In this document: positions 55,334 to 64,000 of the stretch, piece by piece | Position numbering within the stretch: position 1 is the stretch's first letter | Layout: each line of letters starts with the position of its first letter | Assembly (NCBI GenBank): GCA_015178975.1 | Contig: WHVD01000015.1 | Location: forward strand, 930,001 to 994,000 | Length of the DNA: 64,000 nt | Source of the DNA: Hysterangium stoloniferum | Lineage: Eukaryota > Basidiomycota > Agaricomycetes > Hysterangiales > Hysterangiaceae | Direction of reading: 5' to 3' | Translations under genes and position numbers: made by a program | The notes under the pieces: generated by a model | Database searches by the model: none | Told to the model about the DNA's origin: nothing | What the model saw: only the letters and a program-made list of their open reading frames with translations

Positions 55334-56766
55334 CTCAACAAGACTCTATCATTGATAAGAAGAGAATTACTCAGCCCAGACTCTGAGATTTCATTAAGCA
55401 CTATTGTAAATCTTGCATTACTTGTCCACTCTCCAAATCACAGCATTACAAGCCATACGGCCTTTTGAGACAATGTCCAGTACCAGAACACCTGTGGAAT
55501 TCCATCTCTATGGATTTCATTGAACACCTACTGGACTCTGAAGGCTTTTCCACCATTCTAGTCATTGTTGACAGATTCTCAAAACAAGGTACATATTTTC
55601 ATCCCTACACATGACACCATCACATCTGTGCAGTTAGTGGAACCTTTTATTATCCATGTATTTTCCAAAGTCCCATCCCACATGACTTCTGATTGATGAT
55701 CAGAGCTTGTATCTCACGTCTTTAGATCCCTTAAAAAATCTTTGAACATTCATGTCCAGATACCACCTGGAAGGTGATGGACAAACCGAGTGTGTTAATC
55801 AGACATTGGAACAATATCTTTATGTATATTGCAACTATCAATAGGACAATAGGAAATCCCTATTACCACTGGTAGAATTTGCTTACAACAATGCACCCTT
55901 GGCTACTACTGGCATCTCCCTATTCTTTGTAAATAAAGGGTATAATCTAAATATTATGGTATACCTAGAATGGAACCTTGCCTCAGCCTGTGCTCAAGAA
56001 TTTGTCACAGACCTCCACAAACTCCATGAAGAACTCCAGACAGCAATAAAATCTACCCAAGAACAATATCAGCATTCAGCAGACAAAAACCAGATTCTAC
56101 CACCCAACTTCAAAATTGGTGACCGTATTTTTGTCAAAGCTCAATTCTTCCAGACTACCTGTCCATCAAAGAAACTCACTGAAAAATATTTAGGTCCATC
56201 TGAGTTACAGCTGTTCCAGGTACATAGTGCGGAGTTCAAAAATCAAAAAAAATTCTGCTTTGTTTTCAAAAATAAATTGCCTTGTAACTCCACAACCGGC
56301 AAGAAATAAGATAAAATAATTTGTATATACCATATATATATATGGGGCAATCTATTCCCCTATTCAGAACTTCTTATTTCCTACTATTTAAAATTTAGAT
56401 CTCCAAGAAAGAATCAGCTCCCCCACCACAGTTATATGTGTTTTTGGTTTGAAACTTGGTTTGAGTGATCTTATATATTATATATACATGTCTGAACAAG
56501 ATGAAGGCTTATATCTCACAGATAGAATAGGAAGGCCTCACTTGTATGCAGGAGTGGTATAGCAGGCTGTACTACAGTTATTGGTCTTGGGAGATACAAC
56601 TGAGACCTCAAATTAATAATATAATATAAAATAATTCTACTACCACCAGTGGAAGCTTCCATTTTCACTTTATCACTGTGCATCATGGAGATGTTGTCAA
56701 ACTGAGGTCAAACACGACCTGTCACGGTGTGACATTTTTTTTCCGGTCATTTCTCTGCTAAGTACC

Positions 56767-58563
56767 ATGGGACTGAAATGAAAGTTGAGCAGTTCTGGCA
56801 CATCCAGAGTTTCCACTATTTCCACTAAACCACCATCCAGTCGACAGCACTATACTGTTGATCCTACAAATATTATTGAGGGCTGTAGGATCCATGTTCC
56901 TTCTAGCCATTCACTGCAGTCTGAGTCCAGCACAAATGCAAATTTGCAATCCACTAAGCTCAATTAAAAAGGCTCTGAGAATACTTTGTATCCTGTGCCT
57001 GAGCTTCAAGGGGATGATGGTGGGAGTATCTATGATCTGGGGCTGGACATGGAGCAGGTCATAGCTGACATCTGTGAAGATCAGCATATCCCTGATCCAA
57101 TAGACAATGAGACAAGTGATGCTAACCCTGAAGTACCATCTAAGAGGAAGAATAGTGGTAAAAGAAAGGAGGCAAAAGGAGTTGAAAAACCAATCCCCAT
57201 AATGCTGGCTATTCTGGCCATACCCATTATCAGTAAGTTGATCATCCTCTTTTACCTGATTGTTCATTTAAGAATCTATCATTCATGACTAGTCATTCAT
57301 TTCCATGTTCCATTCATGCTTTCAGGCACAAAGGTACATGAGATCATCGATATCAAGGCAAACATTCCATATGAGGATGTAATTGAAAGTATTTTTGGTG
57401 TCGGCACTCTTGTAGATTGCCGGCCCAAAAAACGGCCATCTGTTTTTGTTCGGCTTTCAATGGATAAGAAGACAGCCTATCCCTTTGGGAATCAGGCAAA
57501 CTGGGATACTTTGGTTAAAATATACCCAGCAGATATTGCAAAAAAGGGTGAGAATGCCACAGCAGAGGTTGTTTTTCCTGACACAGTGAGTTGCTTTCTA
57601 GTTGCTTTGTCATGGTTTATACTGACTACAATAGTTTCTCGCAGACTTCGAGTTTTCTAAAGAGCTTTGGGTTGATAAAAAGAAAAACTCTGGACCAATC
57701 AGAAGCAAAACAAAAGGCAAGAAAGGTCCAACGATAAATTATTTTATTGATTCGGACACCGAGCCAGTTGATGCAGATGAGCATGCTGGTTATACAAGGC
57801 CATACAAAGAAGCTGAAAAACGACTAACGGAAAAGCTGTTGGAGTGTCAGCCTTGCAAGGCTAAGGGTTTCCTTTGCATGCTCAATAAGTATGGGAATTA
57901 TGGAAAAATATCCTTGTCAATGCTTCGTGCATGGGCAAATGCAATGGTAATTATTGAACTTAATAGTGTATACATATCTTATAAAATTAACTCAGTGATG
58001 ATCAGCTGGCCAATCCAACCACTGTTACAGTGACCAATCCACCTCACACTGATGTGTTTTCTGACTATCACCATGATCTTGGTGAGAAACAGCTGGATGT
58101 TATCCGCTGCAGTGGAGCACACACCATTCAAAATGTGCAACCCTCAGCCATGTTGGCTGCCCCTCAATCCAATGGAATGCAGATTCCGAATTTTGTTGTC
58201 AATTTAGGTTCACACAGTTCCTCTCGGTCTAGGTGTCGTAGTAGCCGCAGTCGATCTCACCACGAGGATCACTCTCTATCCCCAATTACTGAGCCTGAGC
58301 CTGGCAATGGCCCATTCCCCACTATCCAGGAATGGTTTCTCTCACTGCAAGAGTCCCTGGATATCAGATTCAGTGGCTGGGACAAGCTGAGACAAAAGTT
58401 TGATGAACAAGGCTCACTTGAAATGACTCTTGACTTGTTGGGAAGCTTTGAAAAGCGGGAAATTGTTGAAGGATTTCATCTCAATATGATGGAACAGACC
58501 ATTATTTTGACGAACTTAGGGAAGGCTGGCCATGCACTTGGATTCAAGGTGACAAGCAGGTGA
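56767..58563 (+). pseudogene. Accessory multi-exon gene of the DNA transposon
   Basis: At least four exons: about 56767-57232, 57326-57585, about 57645-57946 and about 58006-58563. Donors GTAAGT and GTAATT with acceptors TTTCAG and ATCAG fit introns of 60-95 bp. The predicted protein has a Ser/Thr-rich start (KPPSSRQHY), an acidic part followed by a basic KRKNSGKRKEAKG, a conserved middle (VKIYPADIAKKGENAT; FFIDSD-like; CKAKGFLCML), an Arg-Ser stretch (SSSRSRCRSSRSRS) and a helical end (EWFLSLQES...LDLLGSFEKREIV...LGKAGHALG) that resembles a SAM-like domain. In-frame TGA (about 56779) and TAA (about 56965) and one doubtful joint show decay. Function unknown; DNA binding or help in transposition is a guess. 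Confidence 0.55.
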
Positions 58564-58704
58564 ATCTTTCATATGATCTCATTACATGTTCCATCCTTGT
58601 GTGCACTTAAAAAAAGAAAGTAATGCTTAATAATTAAAAATAATAACTCCAAGATTACAAGAAGGCTCATATGATCAAGAATATCTACATAAAATAGAAT
58701 AAGA

Positions 58705-59335
58705 CTACATATACCCTGAGTGCTCCATCCAAGTGTGTGCTTTCTCTGGAGTAATTGTTGCAAGTGCTGTATAGAGAAACGAAAATATGGCCCAGTCATT
58801 TTTGTTATGAACAGCCACTCGGAATACCTCACCATAATGCTGGAGGTATGATTTTACATATGAAAAAGATTCTTCGATGGGATACAGGTCTGGGGAGTAT
58901 GGTGGTAAGTAATACAACAAAACTCCTCTAAAAACGAATATCAATAAAATGCAAAGATAATGAGGAATTACTGACCTTTCTGCACAAGTACGTGCAACAT
59001 CATCCACATGATGGATGGCACAGTTATCCATTACTAGGACACTGCATGGCACTGGCCATGGATTCATATATGGCATGAGATCCTCAATATATTTGACAAA
59101 GGATGGTCCATCCCATGCACCTTTTTGAATGTCAGCATATAGAACCCCATCACTGCATAAGGCAGGAAGCAAAGAATATCTGGGATCTGAACGTTAGCTG
59201 TGTGATAAGACCATTATTTGATATTACTAACCCAGCTCCTCTTTGAAATTTCGCTGAAACATGTGCCCACTCCCCACAAAGAGCCCATCCATGTAGCCAA
59301 TAGGTTGTTCAAGTGTCAATCCTACTTTCAATTAT
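58705..59335 (-). pseudogene. DDE (DDE_3-type) transposase, C-terminal part
   Basis: Minus-strand exons give HGWALCGEWAHVSAKFQRG, then (after an intron at about 59250-59190) YSLLPALCSDGVLYADI, SVLVMDNCAIHHVDDV (catalytic Asp), and after a second intron (about 58975-58928) LLYYLPPYSPDLYPIEESF (catalytic Glu in the NPIEE position, here YPIEE) and YVKSYLQHYGEVF. The first catalytic Asp and the DNA-binding N-terminus should lie upstream, but the terminal repeat begins almost at once, so they are deleted. The family is known from IS630/Tc1-type elements that use TA targets, which agrees with the flanks. Confidence 0.7.
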
Positions 59336-59740
59336 TTTAGACCCAAAGTGGAATTTATTTTGATTTTTGAACTCTGCACTACATACCCAGAACAGCTGTA
59401 ATAGCACAAGTTGGTTCAGTATCATGGACCCTGCAGCTTCCAGATAGCATGCATGCAGTACACCTGGTATTTCATGTCTCTATGCTAGAACTGTGTACCA
59501 CTAACACTATCCCAGACTGCATGCAATCTCTGCCCCCTCCAGTCATCATTGATGGAGTACCTGAGTTTGAAATCTCACAAATTTTAGACTCAAAAATAGA
59601 TAAGTGTTGACACACTTGTAAACTGCTTTACTTGGTCAAGTGGGCAGGTTCCAAGGGCACAGATAAAGAGACATCTTGGATTTTGGCCACAGAACTTGGG
59701 AATGCCATGGATATTATCACTGACTTTCACACAGCTTACC

Positions 59741-60648
59741 TGTTAAGAGGCATGCATGGAGCTTAGTGGAAGGTTTCCAGAGAAACCTGTGGGAAAGCCA
59801 GTAGGACTTGGCTTCAGCTTATGGGCTGCACCCTCGTGAGATCATGTCATCCAATTTCAGACAGGTGGACAGGAATCCCAGGGAGCCCAGGAATAGTTGG
59901 TGGGTTGAGAGGTTGGAGAGTCAACTGTGGGAAACCAGCAGAGGTCAAGGGGTTGGGGGGTGATGAGTCGGAGGTTGAGCAACAGATTGAGTCAGAGGTT
60001 GAGTAACAGATTGAGTCAGAGGGTGAGTAACAGATTGAGTCAGATGTTGAGTAACAGATTGAGTCGGAGGTCGAGAGATAGATAGGTCAGAGCCCGTGGG
60101 CTCCAACAGGTTAAATAGCAGTGTGTTTCAAAGAGGGATAGAGTGGGAAATCTAAGCTGAAGACTTAGTTGATTTTCTGACCAGATTGTATGTACAACAT
60201 TAGCTATTTTATATAGACTGTGTATGCAGTACCAAATCCAGTAATAATGAGATCCAAACAAGTAATCATGAAATGGGATAAGTAAGCACCAAGTTTGGTG
60301 TTAGGAATGGAATGGAGTCTGAAATGTGACAGGTCATTAGACCATAATGGGAATGGAGCAGGAGCAGAGTCCGAATCGTGACAGCTCATTTGTCCATAAC
60401 AGGAATGGGGCTCAGTTAGAGAGCTGATGGGTTTTCTGAGAGGAGTCTGGTGACTGGTATGTGGGACAGGGTTGGAGATAGACAGGTGTGGGTATTCCGG
60501 TGACTGATACATGAAATAATGAAGGTCGAGCACAGACTCTGATGTCTGGAGTCCAGTGGGTATTCTGGTAAACTGATAACTGGTGCATGTAGGGTGCGGG
60601 TGCATATAAGTTAGTACCCAGAGTCCAGCAGGTTTTCCGGTCTTAACA
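59741..60648 (+). mobile_element. Solo LTR family S, 908 bp, near-perfect duplication TTACC/TTACA
   Basis: Starts TGTTAAGAGGCATG and ends GGTCTTAACA. TTACC precedes and TTACA follows. It sits at the very end of the gypsy frame after DFHTAY. Within, words such as GATTGAGTCAGAG and TGAGTAACA are tandemly repeated (about 59985-60060), a different expansion in the same LTR region that grew the 15-bp array in the 54-kb copy. Confidence 0.85.
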
Positions 60649-60869
60649 TTACACACTCAAACTGCAACCATTATCCTCTCTCTAGCCACATTCCATAGAC
60701 CCCATGTATATGTTGGATTCACTTCATTTTTCCTTATTGCCCTATGTCTCTCTTTGCTTTTACAGGTTTCTGACTTATTTTTAAGTCTTAGTGGACCTTC
60801 CCATGGACTTTTTGACATTTTCATTTGAAAATTAAAAAATTAATTATTGTTTTTCTTTTCATTCTATAT
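60649..60869. other. Short AT-rich spacer
   Basis: Possible tail of the gypsy 3' region (CATTCCATAGACCCCATG); no gene. Confidence 0.3.
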
Positions 60870-61698
60870 TAATGGGGCATTGTTTTCACCCATTTTCATT
60901 AAACTCTTTTTGGAGCTCCACCAGCTCCTCAGCCACCCTGGACTCCTTCCCAGGCTTCTCAGAACTCCTCCCCTGGGACTTCTTATATACTGTACATACT
61001 TACCATGTTCCACCAAGAACTCCTGGAACTCCCCATGGAGCCCCCAGAGACTCTCCACCATAGTCCCTTGCACTCAGTTGCTCTCTTCAAGCAACTGGTT
61101 CTGGGCCTCTATGCCTGCTGCTATCTGTCCCAAAGCTTTCTCCAAGGCCCCAGAACTTTCCACCAAGCCACCACTTCCCATACCACAGATCCCTGGGCTT
61201 GTGAACCAGGGAGTATTTTGCTTTGAGATGTGCACATGGCCAACAGCCCAGTGCACTGCAGGTTGTTATTTAACCCCAGATGTACTGGAGACATTTTCTT
61301 TGACTTCTGTTGTTTGGGTCAGTCTTGGACATTCCCATGGACCTGCCACTTACCTTTTGAGGGCTCTTGGCCTCCCCCCTGGACTCTGACTCTACTTCTA
61401 CCACCTTGCACTAGAAAACAACAGTCAGTGAAGTCAGATAAAAAGGGAAAAGAAGTTAACATACCTTTCCCATGGCCTTCTCTGTGGCTGCTCTGGCATG
61501 CTCTGTGGCAACCTGTGCCACCTCCACCTCTTCCTTCTTCTTTTCCTCTTCAGCTTCCTTCTAAGTGGCCACCGCCACCAGGTACTCCCACTTGAGCTCC
61601 TCCTCCTCCTGACACTGCCACTGTTCTTCACACTGTTCAGGTATTTGAGCAACAGTGAGGGGGGCCCAGTAACTGGCCCCTGTGGATGTCCTGGCCAT
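60870..61698 (-). pseudogene. Coiled-coil protein related to 24150-24925, degenerate
   Basis: On the minus strand MARTSTGASYWAP starts at 61698, then a charged coiled coil (EQWQCQEEEELKWE, KEAEEEKKKEEVEVAQVATE) up to a donor GTATGTT at about 61464; after an intron ending TTTTCTAG at 61411 come CKVVEVESESRGEAKSPQ and further short frames. At least one TAG interrupts exon 1. The zinc-cluster motif present near 24480 is not recognisable here. The coiled-coil run and the CKV word after the intron tie the two loci together. Confidence 0.45.
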
Positions 61699-61925
61699 TG
61701 TGTTTGGTCTTTAAGGTGTGGGTTTTGGACCCATGATGAGTAGATGATGGGTGTATGAAAGACAAGAAATTTTATTATTTTGAATTTTTATATAGGCTCA
61801 TTGCATTTGAACCTTACCTTCCAGATCACATGACTCTTTGACACATATGTGTAACTGATGAACTTTATCATGTTCTAGGGCCTCTATGGAACTTCAGCCT
61901 TAAAGGGAGGTGCAGTTAGGACCAG
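61699..61925. other. Spacer before the Tc1-B duplicate
   Basis: No gene. At about 61926 homology to 11300 starts abruptly (TGTTGGCTATATACTC), so the outer part of the Tc1-B terminal unit is missing here. Confidence 0.4.
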
Positions 61926-62100
61926 ATGTTGGCTATATACTCTAAGAATCCTTTGACATAAGCATTATTTGTCATCAAACTATAAATCAAATACTAATGC
62001 AATCTCATTGGAACAGTTTTGTCTCTGTCATATGATTAGCATATAACCTTATTGATTATCCACAAATGTTAGATTGAGTAATGCTAGCAGTGCTTCCCAG

Positions 62101-62171
62101 GGTCAGGTGGTGTAATGGTTAACACCCCTGCTATATATGCAGAAGCCCTGGGTTCAATCCCCAGTCTGGCC
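62101..62171 (+). mobile_element. tRNA-like cloverleaf, second copy in a Tc1-B unit
   Basis: Same 71 bases as 11469-11539, with paired acceptor, D, anticodon and T arms and A at position 33. It is copied together with the transposon around it. Confidence 0.65.
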
Positions 62172-62297
62172 ATTCATTTCTACACTTTTAACAACAAATA
62201 AATGCAAATAAAATCATGTGACCTGTTCAAATTGTGTATATATACAAATGTTCACTTCTCCAAGTGATAGCATCCCAACAAGCCATCAGTTTACATC

Positions 62298-63300
62298 ATG
62301 AGAGCTCTCACTCCTGCTCAACTTGATCGTGTTCTTACTCTACTTGACAAGGGCAAGTCTGCACATGAAGTAGCTGCTACCACTGGTCATTCTGTCTCTA
62401 TTATATCCAGAATTCACTCTAAACACTCTTCCTCCCTCTCCAAAGCAGCTGGAGGTCGTCCACACAAATGTTCCCCCTCTGATACCCATTACATCATCCA
62501 ACAAATCACTTCCCAGAAGATTGATCATGCCAATCAGGCATCTAAAGTCCTACAAGATATGAATGGGGAGTCTATCTCGGCAAGAACAATTTGTAGGGAA
62601 CTCAAGAAAGCTGGAATGAAGGCTGTGGTGAAGAGGAAAATGCCTAAACTCACAAAAAGGCATAGAAAGGAGAGGCTGGACTTTGCATTGGCACACAAGA
62701 ACTGATCTCTGTAGGGTTGTTTGGTCAGATGAGACTAAAATCAATCATTTGGGGTCAGATGAGAGGAAGTGGGTGTGGAAAAAGCAGGAGAGGGGCTCAG
62801 TGATAGGCTGGTTGAGGGCACAGTTTGGAGGGGGGAATCTGATGTTGTGGGGTTGTATGTTCTGGGAAGGACCAGGATATGCCACCAAGATTGATGGGAG
62901 GATGGATGCTGAACTTTATGTTAGCATTTTGGAGGATGAACTTCAAGAATCTCTCAAGCATTACAAGAAGAAGACTGGGGATATTGTCTTTCAGCAAGAC
63001 AATGATCCTAAACACAAGAACAAGAAGGCCACCAATTGGCTTAATGGCAGTGATTTTGATGTCATGATATGGCCCCCTCAATCTGCTTATCTTAATCCAA
63101 TTGAACACCTTTGGCATTACCTCAAGAAGATGCTACTAGAGTAAGAAGTGGAGCCTAGAGTATTCAGGAGTTATGGGAAAGGGTCCAGACAGAATGGGAC
63201 AGCATTCCTGCTTCTACTTGTCAGAATTTGATGGAGAGTATGCCTAGAAGGATTGCAGCTGTTTTGGATGCCAAGAGGGGTTACCCCAAGTTTCACATAC
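62298..63300 (+). pseudogene. Tc1/mariner transposase B, unsplit copy, frameshifted
   Basis: MRALTPAQLDRVLTLLDKG begins an intact N-terminal half of about 135 residues with the helix-turn-helix (AHEVAATTGHSVSIISRI) and a second one (ISARTICRELKKAGM). Near 62705 the frame breaks at HKN-stop and is resumed in another frame through VVWSDETK, FGGGNLMLWGC, FQQDNDPKH and LNPIEHLWHYLKKM. Spacing Asp-34-Glu is kept. Only one or two frameshifts separate it from an open gene, so it is the best-kept Tc1 transposase of the window. Confidence 0.8.
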
Positions 63301-64000
63301 CTCATTGCAATGTTTCATATACCTCATTGTAATGTTTCACATACTTCATTGCCAATAGCTTCTAAGGTTGCCTTTGCATCTCAATCTCTGGATCTCATAC
63401 TCACCATACATCCACTTTGTTTTGATAGCCAAAGCTCTTCTTCCATTATCTATGAATGGTTTTCAACTCTTTGGGAAGCCACTTCACTTGCTCAGAGCCA
63501 CCAATATTATTCAGACACACCTGTATCTCTTCAGATTTTACCTTCTCCTTTTCAGTAAGATCTAGGGATACAGATATTAGCCTTGTTAGTATCCTGGTTA
63601 TGACCTTATATTTGGGATAGGATGTATATATTATCTAGTATCTGTGTGAGTTGTAAAATATGCACAGCAGTCATGGTTAAACAAGTTTATTTGGGTTATG
63701 ACTTAATCTTTGGAATAAAATGCTTCTCTTGTATATACATATATGAAGTTTCAAATATACTGTAGTTCATATAATTTAAATTTATTTGGTTTAGAAAGTT
63801 AATAGAACTATCTGGCCTACCAATTCACATTGTGCAATTTATTCCAAAATAATAATCTACAGATGAATTGTTTGACTAAATTTTGTCAGATACAGGATAA
63901 ATGTTAATATTTCCCAAATCTTCAGAGTATTGGCTGACAGACTGGATATGATGAAATATTAATTTTTATGTCAAACAATATAAATATACAGGGAGGGACA

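Larger units (their letters stand above)
56208..59398. mobile_element. Two-gene DNA transposon of the IS630/Tc1-like type, 3191 bp, TA target
   Basis: Ends CAGCTGTTCCAGGTAC and its complement GTACCTGGAACAGCTG-like form (here ACATACCCAGAACAGCTG), each bordered by TA (56206-56207 and 59399-59400). The terminal repeats extend about 50 bp, to GAGTTCAAAAATCAAAA. Inside are a multi-exon gene on the plus strand and a DDE transposase remnant on the minus strand. Taking the element out joins the gypsy frame from KYLGPSEL to a normal IAQVG-type continuation. The transposase lacks its N-terminal part, so the copy is not autonomous. Confidence 0.8.
51091..59740 (+). pseudogene. pol: Fossil Ty3/gypsy pol broken by four insertions
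   Basis: The reading order survives across the gaps: 51091-51159 (VQITAGDEWKTTF, RT), 51887-52146 (IVYLDDILIYSKDP and MEYLGFIMGPDG), 53401-54341 (VEMDALDYVLGAI and TDHKNLKYSF of RNase H; NHDHPLSGHFG, integrase zinc part), 55339-56207 (YCKSCITCP, ISMDFIEHLLDSEG, VIVDRFSKQG, then YNNAPLATTG) and 59400-59740 (MHAVHLVFHVSMLEP, LLYLVKWAGSKGT, the chromodomain). Frameshifts and stops are frequent. CpG is nearly absent. It is a different family from the element at 16024. Confidence 0.85.
61926..64000 (+). mobile_element. Second copy of the Tc1-B compound unit
   Basis: Matches 11300-14082 very closely, including the tRNA-like sequence, transposase, 22-bp array, inverted arm and the first bases of a Tc1-A-like terminus at the window end (CAGGGAGGGACA, where 14071 has CAGTGAGGGACA). 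It lacks the 725-bp solo LTR. It continues beyond the window. Confidence 0.9.

Noticed and set aside
61230-61743. Leu/Pro-rich plus-strand frames at 60847-61743
   Set aside because: They are antisense to a charged coiled-coil frame on the minus strand with a start codon and intron ends.

Overview
The window looks like a transposon-dense, gene-poor piece of a basidiomycete (Agaricomycete-type) genome. Reasons: spliceosomal introns of only about 48-60 bp with consensus ends; three copies of a seven-helix protein of the DUF6533 type, a family known from basidiomycetes; a fungal-type Crinkler gene; chromodomain Ty3/gypsy retrotransposons; and DD34E Tc1/mariner transposons. No species name can be supported from the sequence. 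Only one complete, apparently intact ordinary gene is visible: the four-exon Crinkler gene at 719-2966 (minus). A mannose-6-phosphate isomerase gene (32620-33732) is 5'-truncated and carries an in-frame stop.

Layout. 1-9.6 kb: the Crinkler gene, LTR-like repeats, two tRNA-like SINE heads, a 1.25-kb solo LTR, a long palindrome, a CpG-decayed duplicate of Crinkler exon 1, and an internally inverted Tc1 remnant. 9.6-24.1 kb: a Tc1 element (B) split by a 725-bp solo LTR, then a second Tc1 element (A, 14071-22309) that carries a solo LTR and a complete 5.9-kb gypsy element inside its transposase gene. A pair of inverted arms (13671-14000 and 23575-24095) encloses element A. 24.1-32.5 kb: a zinc-cluster/coiled-coil pseudogene, then low-copy host repeats (block X) with a DUF6533 pseudogene and an unrecognised multi-exon gene, a CpG-rich solo LTR, and a tyrosine-recombinase fragment with an internal inversion. 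32.6-37 kb: phosphomannose isomerase pseudogene, an unrecognised gene fragment, a SINE and a LINE 3' end. 37.1-49.7 kb: a direct segmental duplication (37076-40812 and 43503-49738); the second copy was later hit by a 2.4-kb LTR element whose empty site survives in the first. 50-60.6 kb: a fossil gypsy polyprotein cut by three solo LTRs and one 3.2-kb two-gene TA-inserting DNA transposon, with a further solo LTR at its end. 61.9-64 kb: a second copy of the Tc1-B compound unit, without the solo LTR seen at 11.7 kb.

How it fits together: target-site duplications, empty sites and split reading frames let most insertions be ordered in time. Old layers have lost CpG (C to T and G to A), while young LTRs and the 37-49 kb host duplication keep it. 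Stops in the youngest gypsy element, three of its four visible LTR differences, and the decay of the Crinkler copy all show the same CpG-directed pattern, which suggests cytosine methylation and deamination acting on repeats. The least expected item is the two-gene transposon at 56208-59398, with a transposase remnant and a separate multi-exon gene on the opposite strand.
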